A DNA stretch of 64,000 nt, taken from contig JAKCOZ010000003.1 of the NCBI GenBank assembly GCA_022605955.1, positions 51,584,179-51,648,178 on the forward strand. The letters are read 5' to 3'. The DNA comes from Rallus limicola (lineage: Eukaryota; Chordata; Aves; Gruiformes; Rallidae). This document shows positions 49,001 through 60,924 of this stretch, in pieces. The notes beneath the pieces were generated by a model, which made no database searches, was not told where the DNA came from, and saw only the letters and a list, made by a program, of their open reading frames with translations. Positions within the stretch are counted from its first letter, which is position 1. The number at the start of each line of letters is the position of its first letter. Made by a program: the position numbers and the translations under genes.

Positions 49001-51878
49001 ATTAAACCAACGGATCCAACATTTCCAAGATGAACCCATCAGCTTTCTTTCCAAAGCAATTCCATTTGAAATTTGATTTTTTAAAAACTGTTTAAAAACT
49101 TGGAAGGTCAAAACACCTATCACCTTAACAAGAACTATTGCAAAAACATATTCAGGAAGTTATTGAGGTGCTTTCCTCTGCATTCAACATGAAAAACATT
49201 TCTAACATCTCAAAGTTCACATAAGAAAAATTCTGAGTGAGGCTCTATTCTGTGGTGAGGCTCAGCCAAAGTCATACACACAAGCAAACTCTGTCCTCAT
49301 GAGCAAGCCCTGAAGGCCTGGGTTATAAACAAGGTGGAAAATGCTTGTATCAAACTATTGAGATGGCACAAAATACTCTCAGCAAGGTGCCTGAAAGTAG
49401 CACACTTGCAGAGAAGGGCAGTAACACATTTGTCAACACGCCTGCATATTTATTCTCAGTTTCTAAAAACCACCATCTTTTCAGATTTCTTTTATTTAAG
49501 GACAGATAAAATAACTGTACCCAGAAATCCCTCGTGGTCTTACTGGAGCTACAGAGTTTCTTTGCTTGGCTCTCATCTAAATTCCTGTTCTTTCAGTTTC
49601 CTTTGAAGAGCAACCATTCCTCTCCTGTACCAAAGCTGTTAAGACCCTCCTAGTTTTACTTCCGGCACAGGTCAGGAGGAACCACCTTTCACCCTAAAAC
49701 TGCAATACTTTGTGAATTTTCAACCTTCCCTCCAATGCCGACACAGCCAGTGGAAACTATGTAGCCGCAGCTTTGCAGCGTGATGAGCACTAGGTTTCAG
49801 TACGCAGTTTTCCTGGCCACAGAGGTATGCTGCTTGCAGCGTGAGATGGGTTAGCCTCTCCTGACGGAGCATGTTACAGTAAGCCAACGCTGGTTTCCTC
49901 ATGCAGGCTCCCCAGCATTTTTTCGGCTGGGAAACAACTGTGAGAACAATGGAGGATACGTCGCTGACAATAGGTGCAATATCATTTACATTTCTGACAA
50001 GCTCTCAGCATTGCTTTATTTCAGCTGAGTTCCTGCCTCCATTATGTGACTGCAATGTGCCTGCCAAGTGATGAAATGCTGGCTCCCTGACAATAGCTGA
50101 AGCGGGATACACCCAGTATTGGTTGAACACAAGGTGACTTTCCCAGCTTGTAAAGGCCTGGGAAAAGACATGAATAATGCTGGTGTAAAACCACAACATC
50201 CAACAGGTATCGAGTTCTTCCTGACACACATGCAACAAAAATAAATAATGGCCAAGAGGCTACTGCTGTTGCACACAATAAGGTCACATAAGATTAGAGT
50301 GCAAGTCCTTGAAGATTATTGGACAAGATTTCTTGGGGTCCTTGGGATTCTTCTGTGAATGAGAAATCCTTTTCCACTTTGCAGTCAATGAGTTAGAGAG
50401 AACAGCATGCTTTACTCCCGCCCAGATTTTGACCCATGCTGGGACCTAACTTTGCCCAGGTAGTTAAGGCAGGTATAGAAAACATACAGAAAAGGACTGG
50501 AGCTAGGCAATAACTGGGGGAGTCCGCAGCTGAAGACCCATTCATCACATAGATCAAGAAGAGCTGACACCTCTGTCAGGAAGATGGGATTTGCTCCTCT
50601 CCCCTTTTACAGCCCTGCTGTGCACACTCCTGAAAAATGTTCACATAGATCACGAGTAAACAAGCAAAGGAAAAAACTCAAAGCTGATGTCACAGCTCCG
50701 GTGTCTCAGCTCAACCACTCTCTCACTTATATGTGTAAATTCCCATTGTCTTTTCACGGGCTGCATGGCTATTTTTGAGGGCTGAACATACTCCTTACCA
50801 CCTACACAGGAGTACATTACATTGTCAAACTGCATTTACCAGCCCATCCTCCTTGCCTCAGGTTATGTGTCAGCACTGATGTCTCTATATAGCAAATCCA
50901 CATTAGGGCCAGTTTTAATATTGAGCACAACCACCTCTTCCCCTGGGCTCCCAGGGAGGTCCTTCAGTCCAAAATGAGTCCCACATTGCTGCAGCTAATC
51001 TGCAAACCATGCTCAAGGCAGCTAAATTGCAGCTCGTGTGAGTCAGCTTGCACAACACCAATAGCCAAGTAACAGTGGCAGCTCGGCTTTTCAGATTATT
51101 GAATTATTAATTTTCAAAACACCAGCTCTTGAAAATAGAATTGTAGAATGCACCAGCTTTATCTCAAAGCCCTTCAACACATAAGAAAAGCAAAAACATA
51201 CTCTTAATGAGAACTAGTGCACAGAGGGCTTTTCCTAAGACTGCAGGACATGTTGAACTGCTCATTAAGAAAAATTTGTAATAATATTATTAACACCAAA
51301 AGAGGGCCAAGATGTACAAGAAAGCAAAAGCAGTTCTCTTGTAAAATGGTACTTTCTGCTCTCCAAACTGTAGAGCTATTCCTCCCCTGTATGCAGACCA
51401 TGCTGGTGTTACCCTATCACGTCACTAACAACTAGCTTTAACTGACAGGCACAGGCAAATGAGTCTTCTGCACCTCTTAGTGTTCCCTCAGCAGAATTTA
51501 GATGCGGCATTGGATGCTCTCTGAGTATGCCCTACACAGAGCTCAATACCATTTCCCAAAGCACTGCTGGAGCTTAGGCAGGACTTTGGGAACCGGTGGG
51601 TCATTGTAAACTGCTGGCAGAGACTTGGATCAAAGACAGGTTCAGAGATACAAATTTCTTCTGTGTACTTCTGCCAAGTGCAATGCTCAGCAGCAAAATC
51701 ATGGAGTTCACTGCAAGTGAAGATTCAGAAGAGGCAGCCAAAAGTTCAGCAGTTCAGACTCCCCTTTCCAGATGAAAGGGAGTCTGTGTTTGTACAGCGT
51801 TTTGTCGAGATAATTTTATGATCATCGGGAAGTGTAGAAACCTGGTCTAGACATTCCAGTCAAGAGCTCAAAAAAAAG

Positions 51879-51908
51879 CCAACCAACCAAATGATCAACC
51901 AACCAATC
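51879..51908 (+). repeat. Degenerate (AACC)n patch
   Basis: Two clusters of aaccaacca are separated by atgatc. A short simple repeat. Confidence 0.7.
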
Positions 51909-54829
51909 CTGCTGCCTTGGAAGTCCTTCAAAATCACTCCTCTGTGAAACCTAAAGTATGATAAAAGAGTTTGTTTCCAGGAGCTAAAGCATGTTTTGAG
52001 AGCGTGTTATTGAGAGACAGAGCTCTGAGGGTATGACGCTGCAGCTGGCTGCTCCTTTGTCTGGAGCTCAGACACTCCCAGGAGGCTGCTGCAAGAGACC
52101 TCAATTTGCTATTGAGGCAGGGACTTTAGGAAGACTATTGGTGAAATCTCTGCCTATCAATATTTTGGCAGTATTGTTTGACATTAAAAATACTTTCCTT
52201 CATACAATCTGGGCACTGATGGCTAAAATTCTACACCTCCCAGAAACTGAGGCCAGCCAGGTCCAGGGGGCTGCTGGGAGGATAGCGTCAGGAGGACCTC
52301 CTTCCCCAGGGCAAGGGGTGGCTTGGTGCTGTCTCAGCCACTGCCTCTGCAAAGCCAAGGTCTGTGAAATGAATAGATTTGAGGAATTTGGTTTGCATGT
52401 CATCCTGAATTAAGCTTGTTGCCCTTTTTGCCTACTCAATATTATCAGTTTAGACAACCGATTCATGTTTGTGAGTGAGGAAAATTAGCCCTCAAGGAAT
52501 AAAAAAGGTTTAATTTTTCTTAATTGCTGAACAAAGGCCTAAGACAACGATTTATTACTGAACACTTAAAATTTTAACTCCCCTTATTACTAAGTTGAAT
52601 AGATATCACAAGTAGAAGCACTTTAAGTCCAAATGTAGATAATTGTCATTTTCTTTTGCTGTTTTACTCATAGTTTTGAGACATTTATAATCGCTGAATA
52701 GTATATGTTCAAACTTCAGGGGTTTTTTTGTTCTTCTTTTTTGAGCACTCTCACTATCCCATGATCTGTAAATGGTATTAAAAGACTAAAAGAAACTCTA
52801 CAGTTTATATAAAGGATATTATCATACCTGCACAACTTCTGTAATTTGGATATTCACTGAAAGAGCAGTCTTTTAAAATATTTTGGAGGACTCTTGAAAA
52901 ATCCTCCAAAACCTTCTAGAATCAGATGCTGAGAAGCTTTGCTCTGATCCTATGCTTTCTTTGCTGGAGCAATTAACATTACCAGAGAAACAGAATTACA
53001 AATCACAGCATCGAGTTGCAGCTAATACTCATCAGTAAAAGCAGTGCTAACACTACCATGATGTATGGGAGACATCTCCTGCCATCTGGTTTCATTCCTG
53101 CTTCTTCCTCAGACACGGGTTCATTTGGTCTCTTGCTGCCAGAGAGAAGCTGGAGCAAAGCCTCCAAGTGGAAGTTTATTGCTCTGCCTCTAATTTAGAA
53201 GGTTGAGATCATCTATTGAGATAGAAAGCTTGCTCTTCCAGAAAAGGTTCATTTAGTGAGAGGTTTCTGATATGGCCCAAAGCAAGAAATGACAATGTGT
53301 AGGAGATCACCAAGGAAAGGTTGATTTCAAATGTTTTTCTTATTGCTGGATGATTGCATGTTATTTTTGTCTCCAAGAATAAAAGTTGCTAATCACGCCA
53401 CTGAGTCACTGTGCTTTGCAACTCCTACACGATAAAAATAAAATACTCTCATTTGTATTTATTTATTTTTATGCAGACCAGGAGCACAGAAGTGCTTACG
53501 TACTTTCAGGCACTTCACTTGCAAAGCCACATTCTTTTGATTACCTGCATTCCCCCTACTTAGTATTGCTCATCAGAGCTGGGTTGTTTATAGTTTCTGA
53601 TTAGCAGAATTTGACTCAGGACAACTGCATTCCTTGAATATGAAGATAAATTCTTTCATCATAGCAGAGGGATTCATCTGCACAAATGTCATTGATGTGA
53701 TGCTGCTTTTTTTCATTAATAAGCAAATTAAAGTCATAACCCACGCAAATTCCAAAAGCAGGTTATCTGAACATGGTAAACTCTGATGCGTAGGACTCAG
53801 TGCATGCTACAGTGAAAATACATGATGCTGAAAATACTTTAACTTGTCTGCAAAGAAGCTAGCTAAAACTAACAGCCTTTATTCATGGCATATACCTTTT
53901 ATCTTTAATACAGACTATCTAATGTAATGAGAAACAGCTAGCAAGCACAGAACAGCAACGTGGAATGGAAAAGGATGCAAGCAAGGAGACTTTTGTTCTC
54001 ACATTGCAGCAAGCACTAGATCAGTATATAACCTCTTCTGAGCACAAGCATGCAGTGAGTGAGCCATAGTACAGGCAGACAAACTGCAGGAAAAGACTGA
54101 ATTTGGACTCTCTGAGTTCTCATGTTGCTGACTTGCAGTGATACCTACCAGCCTAGGGAGACCCTTGAGATGCTCAGGCTTAAAGCCTGGACTTCTGCAG
54201 AGTGACTCAACCTGGTGCTAATGATGCCAGTGTGGCTGGTGAAAAGGGATGCTCTGGAGGTGGAAGAGGCAACATCACCAGCAGGTCTGGAAAGGGAGCA
54301 GAGGACTCATGAACCTACAGCTCACCAAGGAACTGGGCTCAGCAGTCACTCCACTCTCTTGAGCTGTCTAAGGACACCAGTAAAATCACAAATGAAAGTG
54401 TATGCCTGGAGACAGGCAGATGTGTCTCTGTTTCTTCATGTGTTTTGGGACAGCCTGTCTGGGAGAGTCAACACAGTAAGCAGTGCAATGATGGTGTAAC
54501 CTTGCTAGATATTTCTTTTGTTGCTGTTGCAAATATGATTTGATCTACCTTCACACATTTTTCTTTAATTTTTAAACAGGCTCTGTGCACAACCATAGCC
54601 AGAAACTCTGCCTTTTTTCCTTATTTCCTACTGATGCTCACAGGCCAACCTTTGTGGCATTTTGCCTGCCTATCTGTCATCCCTGAAGATGGGCAGACTG
54701 GACTGTCTGAACATGGCAGACCTTATAAGTACCTGTGGATTCCATCCCTGGTCACACCACCAGTTGCTCTAACCAAGTGGAATTGACAAAGCAAGGTTTC
54801 TCATAGTGTCTCCACTATACTCATACAAG

Positions 54830-55290
54830 CTCAGGGAAGGAAGAAGTAGATCACGAGAGGTTAAATCCAGGAGTAGATAGAACATATGACAAATTAAACA
54901 AAGCAGAGTTATGGCAGGGAGTAAGAAGTGTCCTGGAATAACTAAGTGGTGTGCTAAACTCTAGAGAAATGAGCAAGTGAGAAACTTGGTAGAGATAAGT
55001 AAAACAGCTAGAGGAATTAATAGATGTGCCTTGGGAGATGAAAAAAAAATGTCAGAGCTTCTAAGAGAAAAGCTTGGGAAGGAAGTAATGCCAACTCTGC
55101 TGAGAGAGGATGAGAAACAGAGTGGAGAGGCCAAGATAAGCAGTAGGAAGGTGAATAGCAGGGATAACCAAAAGACAATGCCAGTCTTGAGTAACAAGCC
55201 AAGGAAGCCAACAGAAGTGCCAATAGCCTAAGAAAAAACCTTGAGGAGACAATTAACATGAAAGCCATCTTATGAGAGTTAGAAGCTGTG
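54830..55290 (+). other. Purine-rich stretch with charged 84-codon frame
   Basis: About 460 bases have a marked A+G excess on the plus strand. Frame 54977-55231 opens on an ATG and would encode a very Lys/Glu/Arg/Ser-rich peptide (MSELLREKLGKEV segment). On the minus strand the same stretch gives leucine/serine-rich shadows. Charged low-complexity peptides are what purine-rich DNA encodes by default, so this is composition rather than evidence of a gene. Confidence 0.4.
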
Positions 55291-58069
55291 GTTTGGAGAT
55301 CATGACAGAAGTCTCTTCAGGTCACACTGAAAACTTGAGCATTTGATGGTATATATATATATTTTGGACATGCTAGAATTATAAATATTAGTGCTTTCCA
55401 GTGTCATTGGTGGAAACTGTCCTAAACAGTTTATAAGTCATGAAATCACACTCTTTATTCAACCCAACCTGGGGTCTAAAACTATACAATCATAAAAACC
55501 CTTATATAAAAGAAATTTTTTTTAAAACACAAATTTCACCTGCAGAATTCATAATGGTCTGAGGGTAGCTTTTCTTCTAGACCTCTCACTCCTCCAGTGG
55601 TGCTGGTAGCTGGTATAGTCCTTGCACAAGGGCAGTGTACCTGTCCACTTCTTTAGCCTGATGTACCATGGCAGGGACCTGGAGAGAAGATGACTCTTAT
55701 GCACAACTGTCCTTAGCTGCCACACAGCATTCAGTGACCCAACACTGGCAGAAATTTATACTTTTCCATGTAATCATGGAAAGCAAACAAATCTGAAAGC
55801 AGGTAGACAAGGGTCAGCCATCTGCCCCTACCACAGGGACTTCATCTTGTAAATCTCCATCTCACCTCTCTCAAAAGGACATAGTTTTCAGGAGAGTTTT
55901 CACTGCTGACAAGGCCATTCCCTATTCTACACAGCAACAGCAAATCCCTAGGCAGGTTTTAGACTGACAGCCATCAGGGAGCCCTGTCACTCAAAAGGCA
56001 ATTTAGTGGCATCAACAGTTATCTCTGCTCATAGAGCTCTGGTGTCCAGAGAGAGAGCATAAGCACATATATGTATGTATATAGTATTCCTACTCCATAG
56101 TCTTTGTGTATAATTCTGCACAGCCTCTGAACTTTGCAAAGTGTGAAGGTCGCACAACAGAAAGAGAAATTCTCTGCAAACTCACAGGTCTCTTCATCCC
56201 GCTGGAAACAGTGGTGCAAAGTACACAGCAATGGCACATCCAGTGAAATTTCCCCTTTACTGAGACACGTTTTGCTTACTGCAAAGCATTGCTAATTCTG
56301 GGCATGTCTGATGCTCTTCTTATTCCATTATGCTATAGAGCTCAATCATAAGATGCTTTGATCTAAAGATGCCATGCTAGACTCTACTGAGTGGTTATGT
56401 GAGGAAATACAAGGGAGGTTCCTTCCATTTAAAGATAGGCTATGAAAAAACAGGCTTTTCTAGGTTTGCGACTTTCCCAGGAGATAGCTACTCTCCAGAG
56501 GACACTGACTAAGCCAGTGATTTTCTAGCACAGCATTGTGACATGACATTACCACAACTTTTGATTTCATGACATCAAGGTCTATAAGGCTGGATATACT
56601 GGGCAAATGTAAACAAATACTGTTTTGCAGAAAGCTACACTTCCTTCTCCACTCTAAAATTGATTTTTCAGTGATTTCAAATGCATATATTTAAAATTTA
56701 CAAGCAATAAAAATTCTTACTATTGGCTTAATACCTATACTTTTCTCTTAAAAAATCAGTTGAGAAAATGGTGTATTCATGTCCCTATATCGGCATGGTT
56801 ATAGGGTAATAAGGAAAGAAGTGTCACTATCCTCTCTGCTATTTGTCATTTTCTGTATTTGTTCACTCATAACAGTAGGATGAGGAACATTTAATATATA
56901 AATTAATGAAGTGGCAATGTGAGCAATTTTACACCTTATATTTTGAACATATTAAGAACAAACTGGATATCAGCATCAGCTGGTGAGTCAGCTCCTCTGA
57001 GCACAGGAAGAACTGAGAACACATTCAACATAAAAATTTCTATCATTCTTATTAAAATGCAAATATTTGTTCAGAAAACCTTATGATTAATTGGCATGAA
57101 GATTGCAGTAGATTAGAAATGAGTCATAATGCTGGAATACTGGCAGAATAGGGCTTCTTTAGTTACTTGGGTTTTTTTCACTACCAGGGATGGATTTTAA
57201 AATTATTCACTTGCTTGGGCTTAAGACATTAGTTTCTATACCCGACCACAGTGACTGTGACAGAAGCCAGCAATAGGTGTTTAGGAACACGACAAACTGG
57301 GCAAGGACTGTGTGACCTTCTGCTGATGCATCTTCTCAGCTTTTCTCAGTGATTTAGGAACTTGTCAAGCTGGAAGTTGTGTTAATAATGGACTGTGACA
57401 TGTGAAGCTGCACAGGCTCTTTTCTTAAAACATTTCTACTTTTATAAAACCCATAACAGCGTACATCTTAATTTGATTACATACTTTTTAGAGGTAGTTT
57501 CCTTTTCATTTCATTGTACACTTTTTACTTGACCCCACCACTCTCAGAAATTATGCTCTGCTCACCTTTTCTATGCCATTTATGTTTTCAACATTTCAGT
57601 CAGGTCCCCCCAGTTATGTGTTCCCTGTTTTTATCTGAGATGAAGTTTCCCACTTTGCTTCTCCTCAGACAGAAGTAATTCCATACTTCTGTTCAGCTTA
57701 GACAAATTCCACAAACTGTCTTCTAGTTTCATTGCTACTTTGGGCAGGTTTCCATTCAATATTAAAGGCACAGATAAACCATGGCTTTGCAGGCAGTAGC
57801 ACAGTGCAGCTTTAGATCCTCTTTTCTTTTTTTTCTTCTCTATTTCTTTGTTCATACTGGAGAACTCTAACAGTTAAAGTACTAAAAAAACCTAATCCCT
57901 CTGCCTGGAAAACATCTATTGCTATATTCTTACACCATGAATATATAAGATATTAATAATATCTAGTATTATTAATGGGAGATTAGCCCCTAATGAAACA
58001 ATGCTTTAAATATTTCTTGAGTATTAATTTAGAGATTGTTGTCTACTTATAATTGATGGGGTTTTTTCC
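55291..58069. other. A+T-rich DNA, possible eroded CR1/L3 traces at its end
   Basis: No gene was recognised. It has a short TA run at 55350-55361. Around 57596-57725, fragments such as agtcaggtcccccc and cagaagtaattccatacttc weakly resemble the 3' coding part of ancient CR1/L3-type elements in reverse complement. That would be the missing 3' portion of the relic at 58070, but I cannot confirm it by eye. Confidence 0.4.
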
Positions 58070-58560
58070 CATGTGTATTACTTCAGACTTATCAGCACTG
58101 AATTTAACCTGCCCTTTTATCATCCTGTTGATCAATGCCCTAAAATCTTTCTGCAAACCTGTGCCATCAGCCTGTCATTGAACTGTCCCAAAAACTACAT
58201 AATGTGCAGACTTTGCCAACTCACAGCTTATCCCCATACCAGATCATTTCGGAGCAAACTGGTCAGACAATATGTGTCAGTGCTAGAGAAGCTTGAGATG
58301 GACCTTCATTCCTGCTGGTAATCTTCTTTACTGTAAAAGACAACTCTTTGTTGTTCCTATTTATTTCTTACCTGTTAGGAGGTTGCTTTTCCATGGGAAG
58401 ATGAAGTATCTTTTTCTGTGAGAATCTGAATTCATTATTCTTCAATTAGGAACCTTGACAAAGTTTTTAATATTCAGATTTATAGTTTAGATCTACATAT
58501 GGATAAAAGCTTTCTCAAAGACTTCTAGCAGATTTGTGAGGTGTGACCTGTAAAACTATC
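58070..58560 (-). mobile_element. Ancient CR1/L3-like LINE relic (reverse transcriptase)
   Basis: In reverse complement this resembles reverse-transcriptase DNA of very old amniote CR1/L3-type LINEs. Landmarks on the plus strand are actttgccaactcacagctt and accagatcatttcggagcaa (the 'tttgccacctcactg' / 'ccagatcatttatgaa' region), then gaaccttgacaaagttttta with gatttatagtttagatctac (the LDFxKAFDKV region), and tctcaaagacttctagcaga with tttgtgaggtgtgacct ('aaagaattctagtagattggtgaggcatgac'). The order and spacing match the family. Stops and indels are everywhere and no frame survives. It is much more diverged than the bird-type CR1 copies in the window, implying an insertion far older than them. 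Confidence 0.65.
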
Positions 58561-59030
58561 ACCCTTCTTACTCCGAAAGGAAGTCATAATGTAATTATGG
58601 TAGATGTTTGGCTATGCCATTTTATTATGGGTAATTTTCAGTTCTACCATTTTTTTTACAGCTCATATAAATTTGCAGGGAACATATGGCAGGTCTTTTT
58701 GACCTGGGTCATCAATGAGATTTCTCCACACCTTTTTTTAAAGACTAGTCCCATACTGTTCATCTTTGACACCTATTGAACTAAGTGACATAAATATTTC
58801 TACCAGGATCCTTTTGTAGTTCTTGCACTGATACCACTATAACCTGACATTTTTTTATTATTAATTTTATTGATGTCTTCTAAAACTTTTATTTTTAATA
58901 TTTACTTCTAAATAGAAGGCCTAAACCCCAGATTCTCCCTTCCTGTGATGATGCAGTGTGGGGAAAGAGCCCTTCACTTGAAGCTACCAATCCAGTTTTT
59001 ATGTAGTCGCTCAAAAAAAACCTCCTTTTC
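58561..59030. other. A+T-rich spacer
   Basis: Nothing was recognised. It could hold further eroded parts of the ancient LINE, but similarity is too weak to call. Confidence 0.45.
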
Positions 59031-59421
59031 ATAGGAAGGTTGGAAGTGATCTCAAAGCCCATCTAGCCCCAATCCCCTGCCATGGGCAGGGACACCTTCA
59101 CCCTCCACTAGCCCAGGCTGCCCAGAGCCCCATCTAACCTGGCCTTGAACACTGCCAGGGAGGGGGCAACCACAGCTTCTCTGGGCAGCCTGTGCCAGGG
59201 TCTCATCACCCTCAGAGTGGGGAAATTTTTTCTAATGTCTATACTAAATCTATCCTCTTTTGGTTTAAAACCATTGCCCCTCATTTTACCACTACAGTCC
59301 TTCCCCAGCTTTCCCGTTTGTCCCTGCAGGTACAGGAAGCCTACCGTAAGATGAATCCAGAGCCTTCTTTTCTGTAGTCTGAACCAGTCCAATTCTCTCA
59401 TTCTGTCTTCACAGGAGAGGT
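59031..59421 (-). mobile_element. CR1 LINE 3' fragment, minus strand
   Basis: It begins ataggaaggttggaagtgat (lost octamers, then the conserved tail) and continues 'cccatctagccccaatcccc', 'gggacaccttcaccctccac', 'ctggccttgaacactgccag', 'ttctctgggcagcctgtgcc' and 'tccaattctctcattctgtc', ending near tgaatcccta. The minus-strand frame 59108-59401 still encodes 97 codons of the CR1 ORF2 C-terminus (MRELDWFRLQKRRLW to ARLDGALGSLG), so this copy is fairly well preserved. Same subfamily type as 11226, 23521 and 30440. Strongly 5'-truncated. Confidence 0.94.
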
Positions 59422-59756
59422 GAATCCCTATGGCTATGTTACTCTCTTTTTCATTAAAAAAAAAGAGAATCCTTAATGCCTCCTTGTCTCCTTACTTCTA
59501 ACTTGAAATAGGTTGTTCTTACTGCTCGGAAGTAACTCAGTAATTCCTTCTCTTCTGTAACAATAATCGAGATTTTCCAGTGTTTTCGGTGTTCCTGTGA
59601 CCTCGCCTGTCTCACTTCCGTTTTGTGAATGCTGTTACCATCTTATCTAAACTATGTTATTTAGATATAGAATTTCAGTCCACATGTATTAACACAGTGC
59701 CTTTTTTACAGTTGATCTTGTATCATGTATTGCACCTTCAAGTTATGTTGTCTTAT
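59422..59756. other. Spacer between CR1 and LTR
   Basis: About 335 bases of A+T-rich DNA with nothing recognised. Confidence 0.5.
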
Positions 59757-60924
59757 TTTGGTGGCTTGACCCTGGCTGGAGGCCAGATGCCCACCAAAGC
59801 CAGTTTATCACTCCCCTTTTCAGCTGGACAGGGGAGAAAATAGATATTGAGAGGCTTAGGAGTCGAGATAAGGACAGGGAGAGATCATGCTGTAATCAAC
59901 ATCATGGGCAAAACAAACGCAACACAGAGTGAAAGGAAAGAAAACTCTAATTCCTTACACTGCCCTGCACACCCAGTGACACCAGAGTGGGGTAATGAGA
60001 AAAGTGACCAGATCTTAAAGCACCTCTCCAGACCCCTCCCTTCTTAGAAGGATTCACTTTAGCCATGATTTCCCTCCCTTCTTCCCCCAATTGTGGCACG
60101 GAGAGGGGCAGGGAAATGGGGAATGGGCTTTTTGGTCAGTTCCTCATGAGTTGTCTTCCTTCTTAGCTGGGGAGGAGCATTCCTCACAGCCTTCCCCTGC
60201 TGCAGCATGGGGTTCCACCCACAGGAGACAGTCCTCCACGAACTTGTCCACCTTTCCCACAGGGTTTCAGCTCTTCACCAGCTGCCCTGGTGTGTGTCAC
60301 TTCTATGGGGTGCCAACCTTAAGACCCAGACTGCTCCAGCCTGGTCCCCCATGGAGTCACAAGCCCCCCTCAACAAACCTGCCCCTACATGTGTCTCTCG
60401 CTCATCTCTGTGTCTCTGTCTCTCTCCATGGGCTGCAAGGCTTGCTCCAACATGGGTCACAGCAGATTCTGTATGTCTCCACCTGCTCCAGTGTGGGGTC
60501 TCTCCACAACCTACAGATGGGGTCTCTGCTCCTTGTCATCTTCCATGGACTGTGAGGGGACACCCACTGCAGCATGGTCTTCTCCATGGGCTGCAGGGGA
60601 ATCTTCCTCTGGCACCTGGAGCATCTCACATCCACACCCGCTTTTCTTCCCTGGCCTTCGTGTCTGCAAAGTTTCTTACACCTTCTCACTCCCTTCTCTG
60701 GGGGCAAAAAGTGGCTGTTTGTGGGTTTTTTCCTCCTAACTATGGTGTCACAGAGGTGCTGTGACCATTGCTGATGGGCTCAGCCTTGGTCAACAGCAGG
60801 TCCAGCCTGGAGTTGGCTGATGTTTGCTCTGTGGGGCCTGAAGAAATCTTCTGGCTTCTTCGTGCAGAAGACACCCCTGCAGCCCAGTCCTTTCTCCACC
60901 AGAACCCAGCCATGCAAAACTACA
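59757..60924 (-). mobile_element. Solo LTR of a bird endogenous retrovirus family
   Basis: This ~1.17-kb block is G+C-richer than its flanks. It carries landmarks I associate with a common bird LTR family: ggtggcttgaccctggctgg and ccagatgcccaccaaagcc at the left; ggtcgagataaggacaggga-like sequence near 59865; 'ggagacagtcctccacgaac'; repeated 'ccatgggctgcagggg'-type units; 'gatgggctcagccttggtca'; and ccatgcaaaactaca at the right. Read on the minus strand it starts TGTAG and ends near CCACCA, and has a decayed CCAAT-like and TATA-like region about 130-200 bases from its start, so I favour minus-strand orientation. No second LTR, gag or pol sequence lies in the window, so it is probably a solo LTR left by recombination. 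The family name and exact ends are not certain. Confidence 0.7.
60170..60600 (+). repeat. Imperfect ~40-bp tandem units inside the LTR
   Basis: Units built on a 'ctgctccaacatgggtc' / 'ctccatgggctgcagg' pattern recur about every 35-45 bases (for example near 60200, 60350, 60430, 60485, 60545 and 60580). Their stop-poor, near in-frame spacing produces the overlapping 100-185-codon frames seen here on both strands, which are therefore repeat artefacts. Confidence 0.65.

Larger units (their letters stand above)
45532..54829. other. Transposon-free unique DNA
   Basis: No transposon was recognised over about 9.3 kb. A G-rich patch lies at 45841-46030 (separate entry). An AACC-type simple patch lies at 51879-51908. 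Open frames up to 129 codons (47378-47767, plus) lack domain signatures. Confidence 0.5.

Noticed and set aside
60207..60764. 185-codon plus-strand open frame, the longest outside CR1
   Set aside because: It lies in the repeated units of the LTR, overlaps other open frames on both strands, and has no domain. Stop-poor repeat composition explains it.
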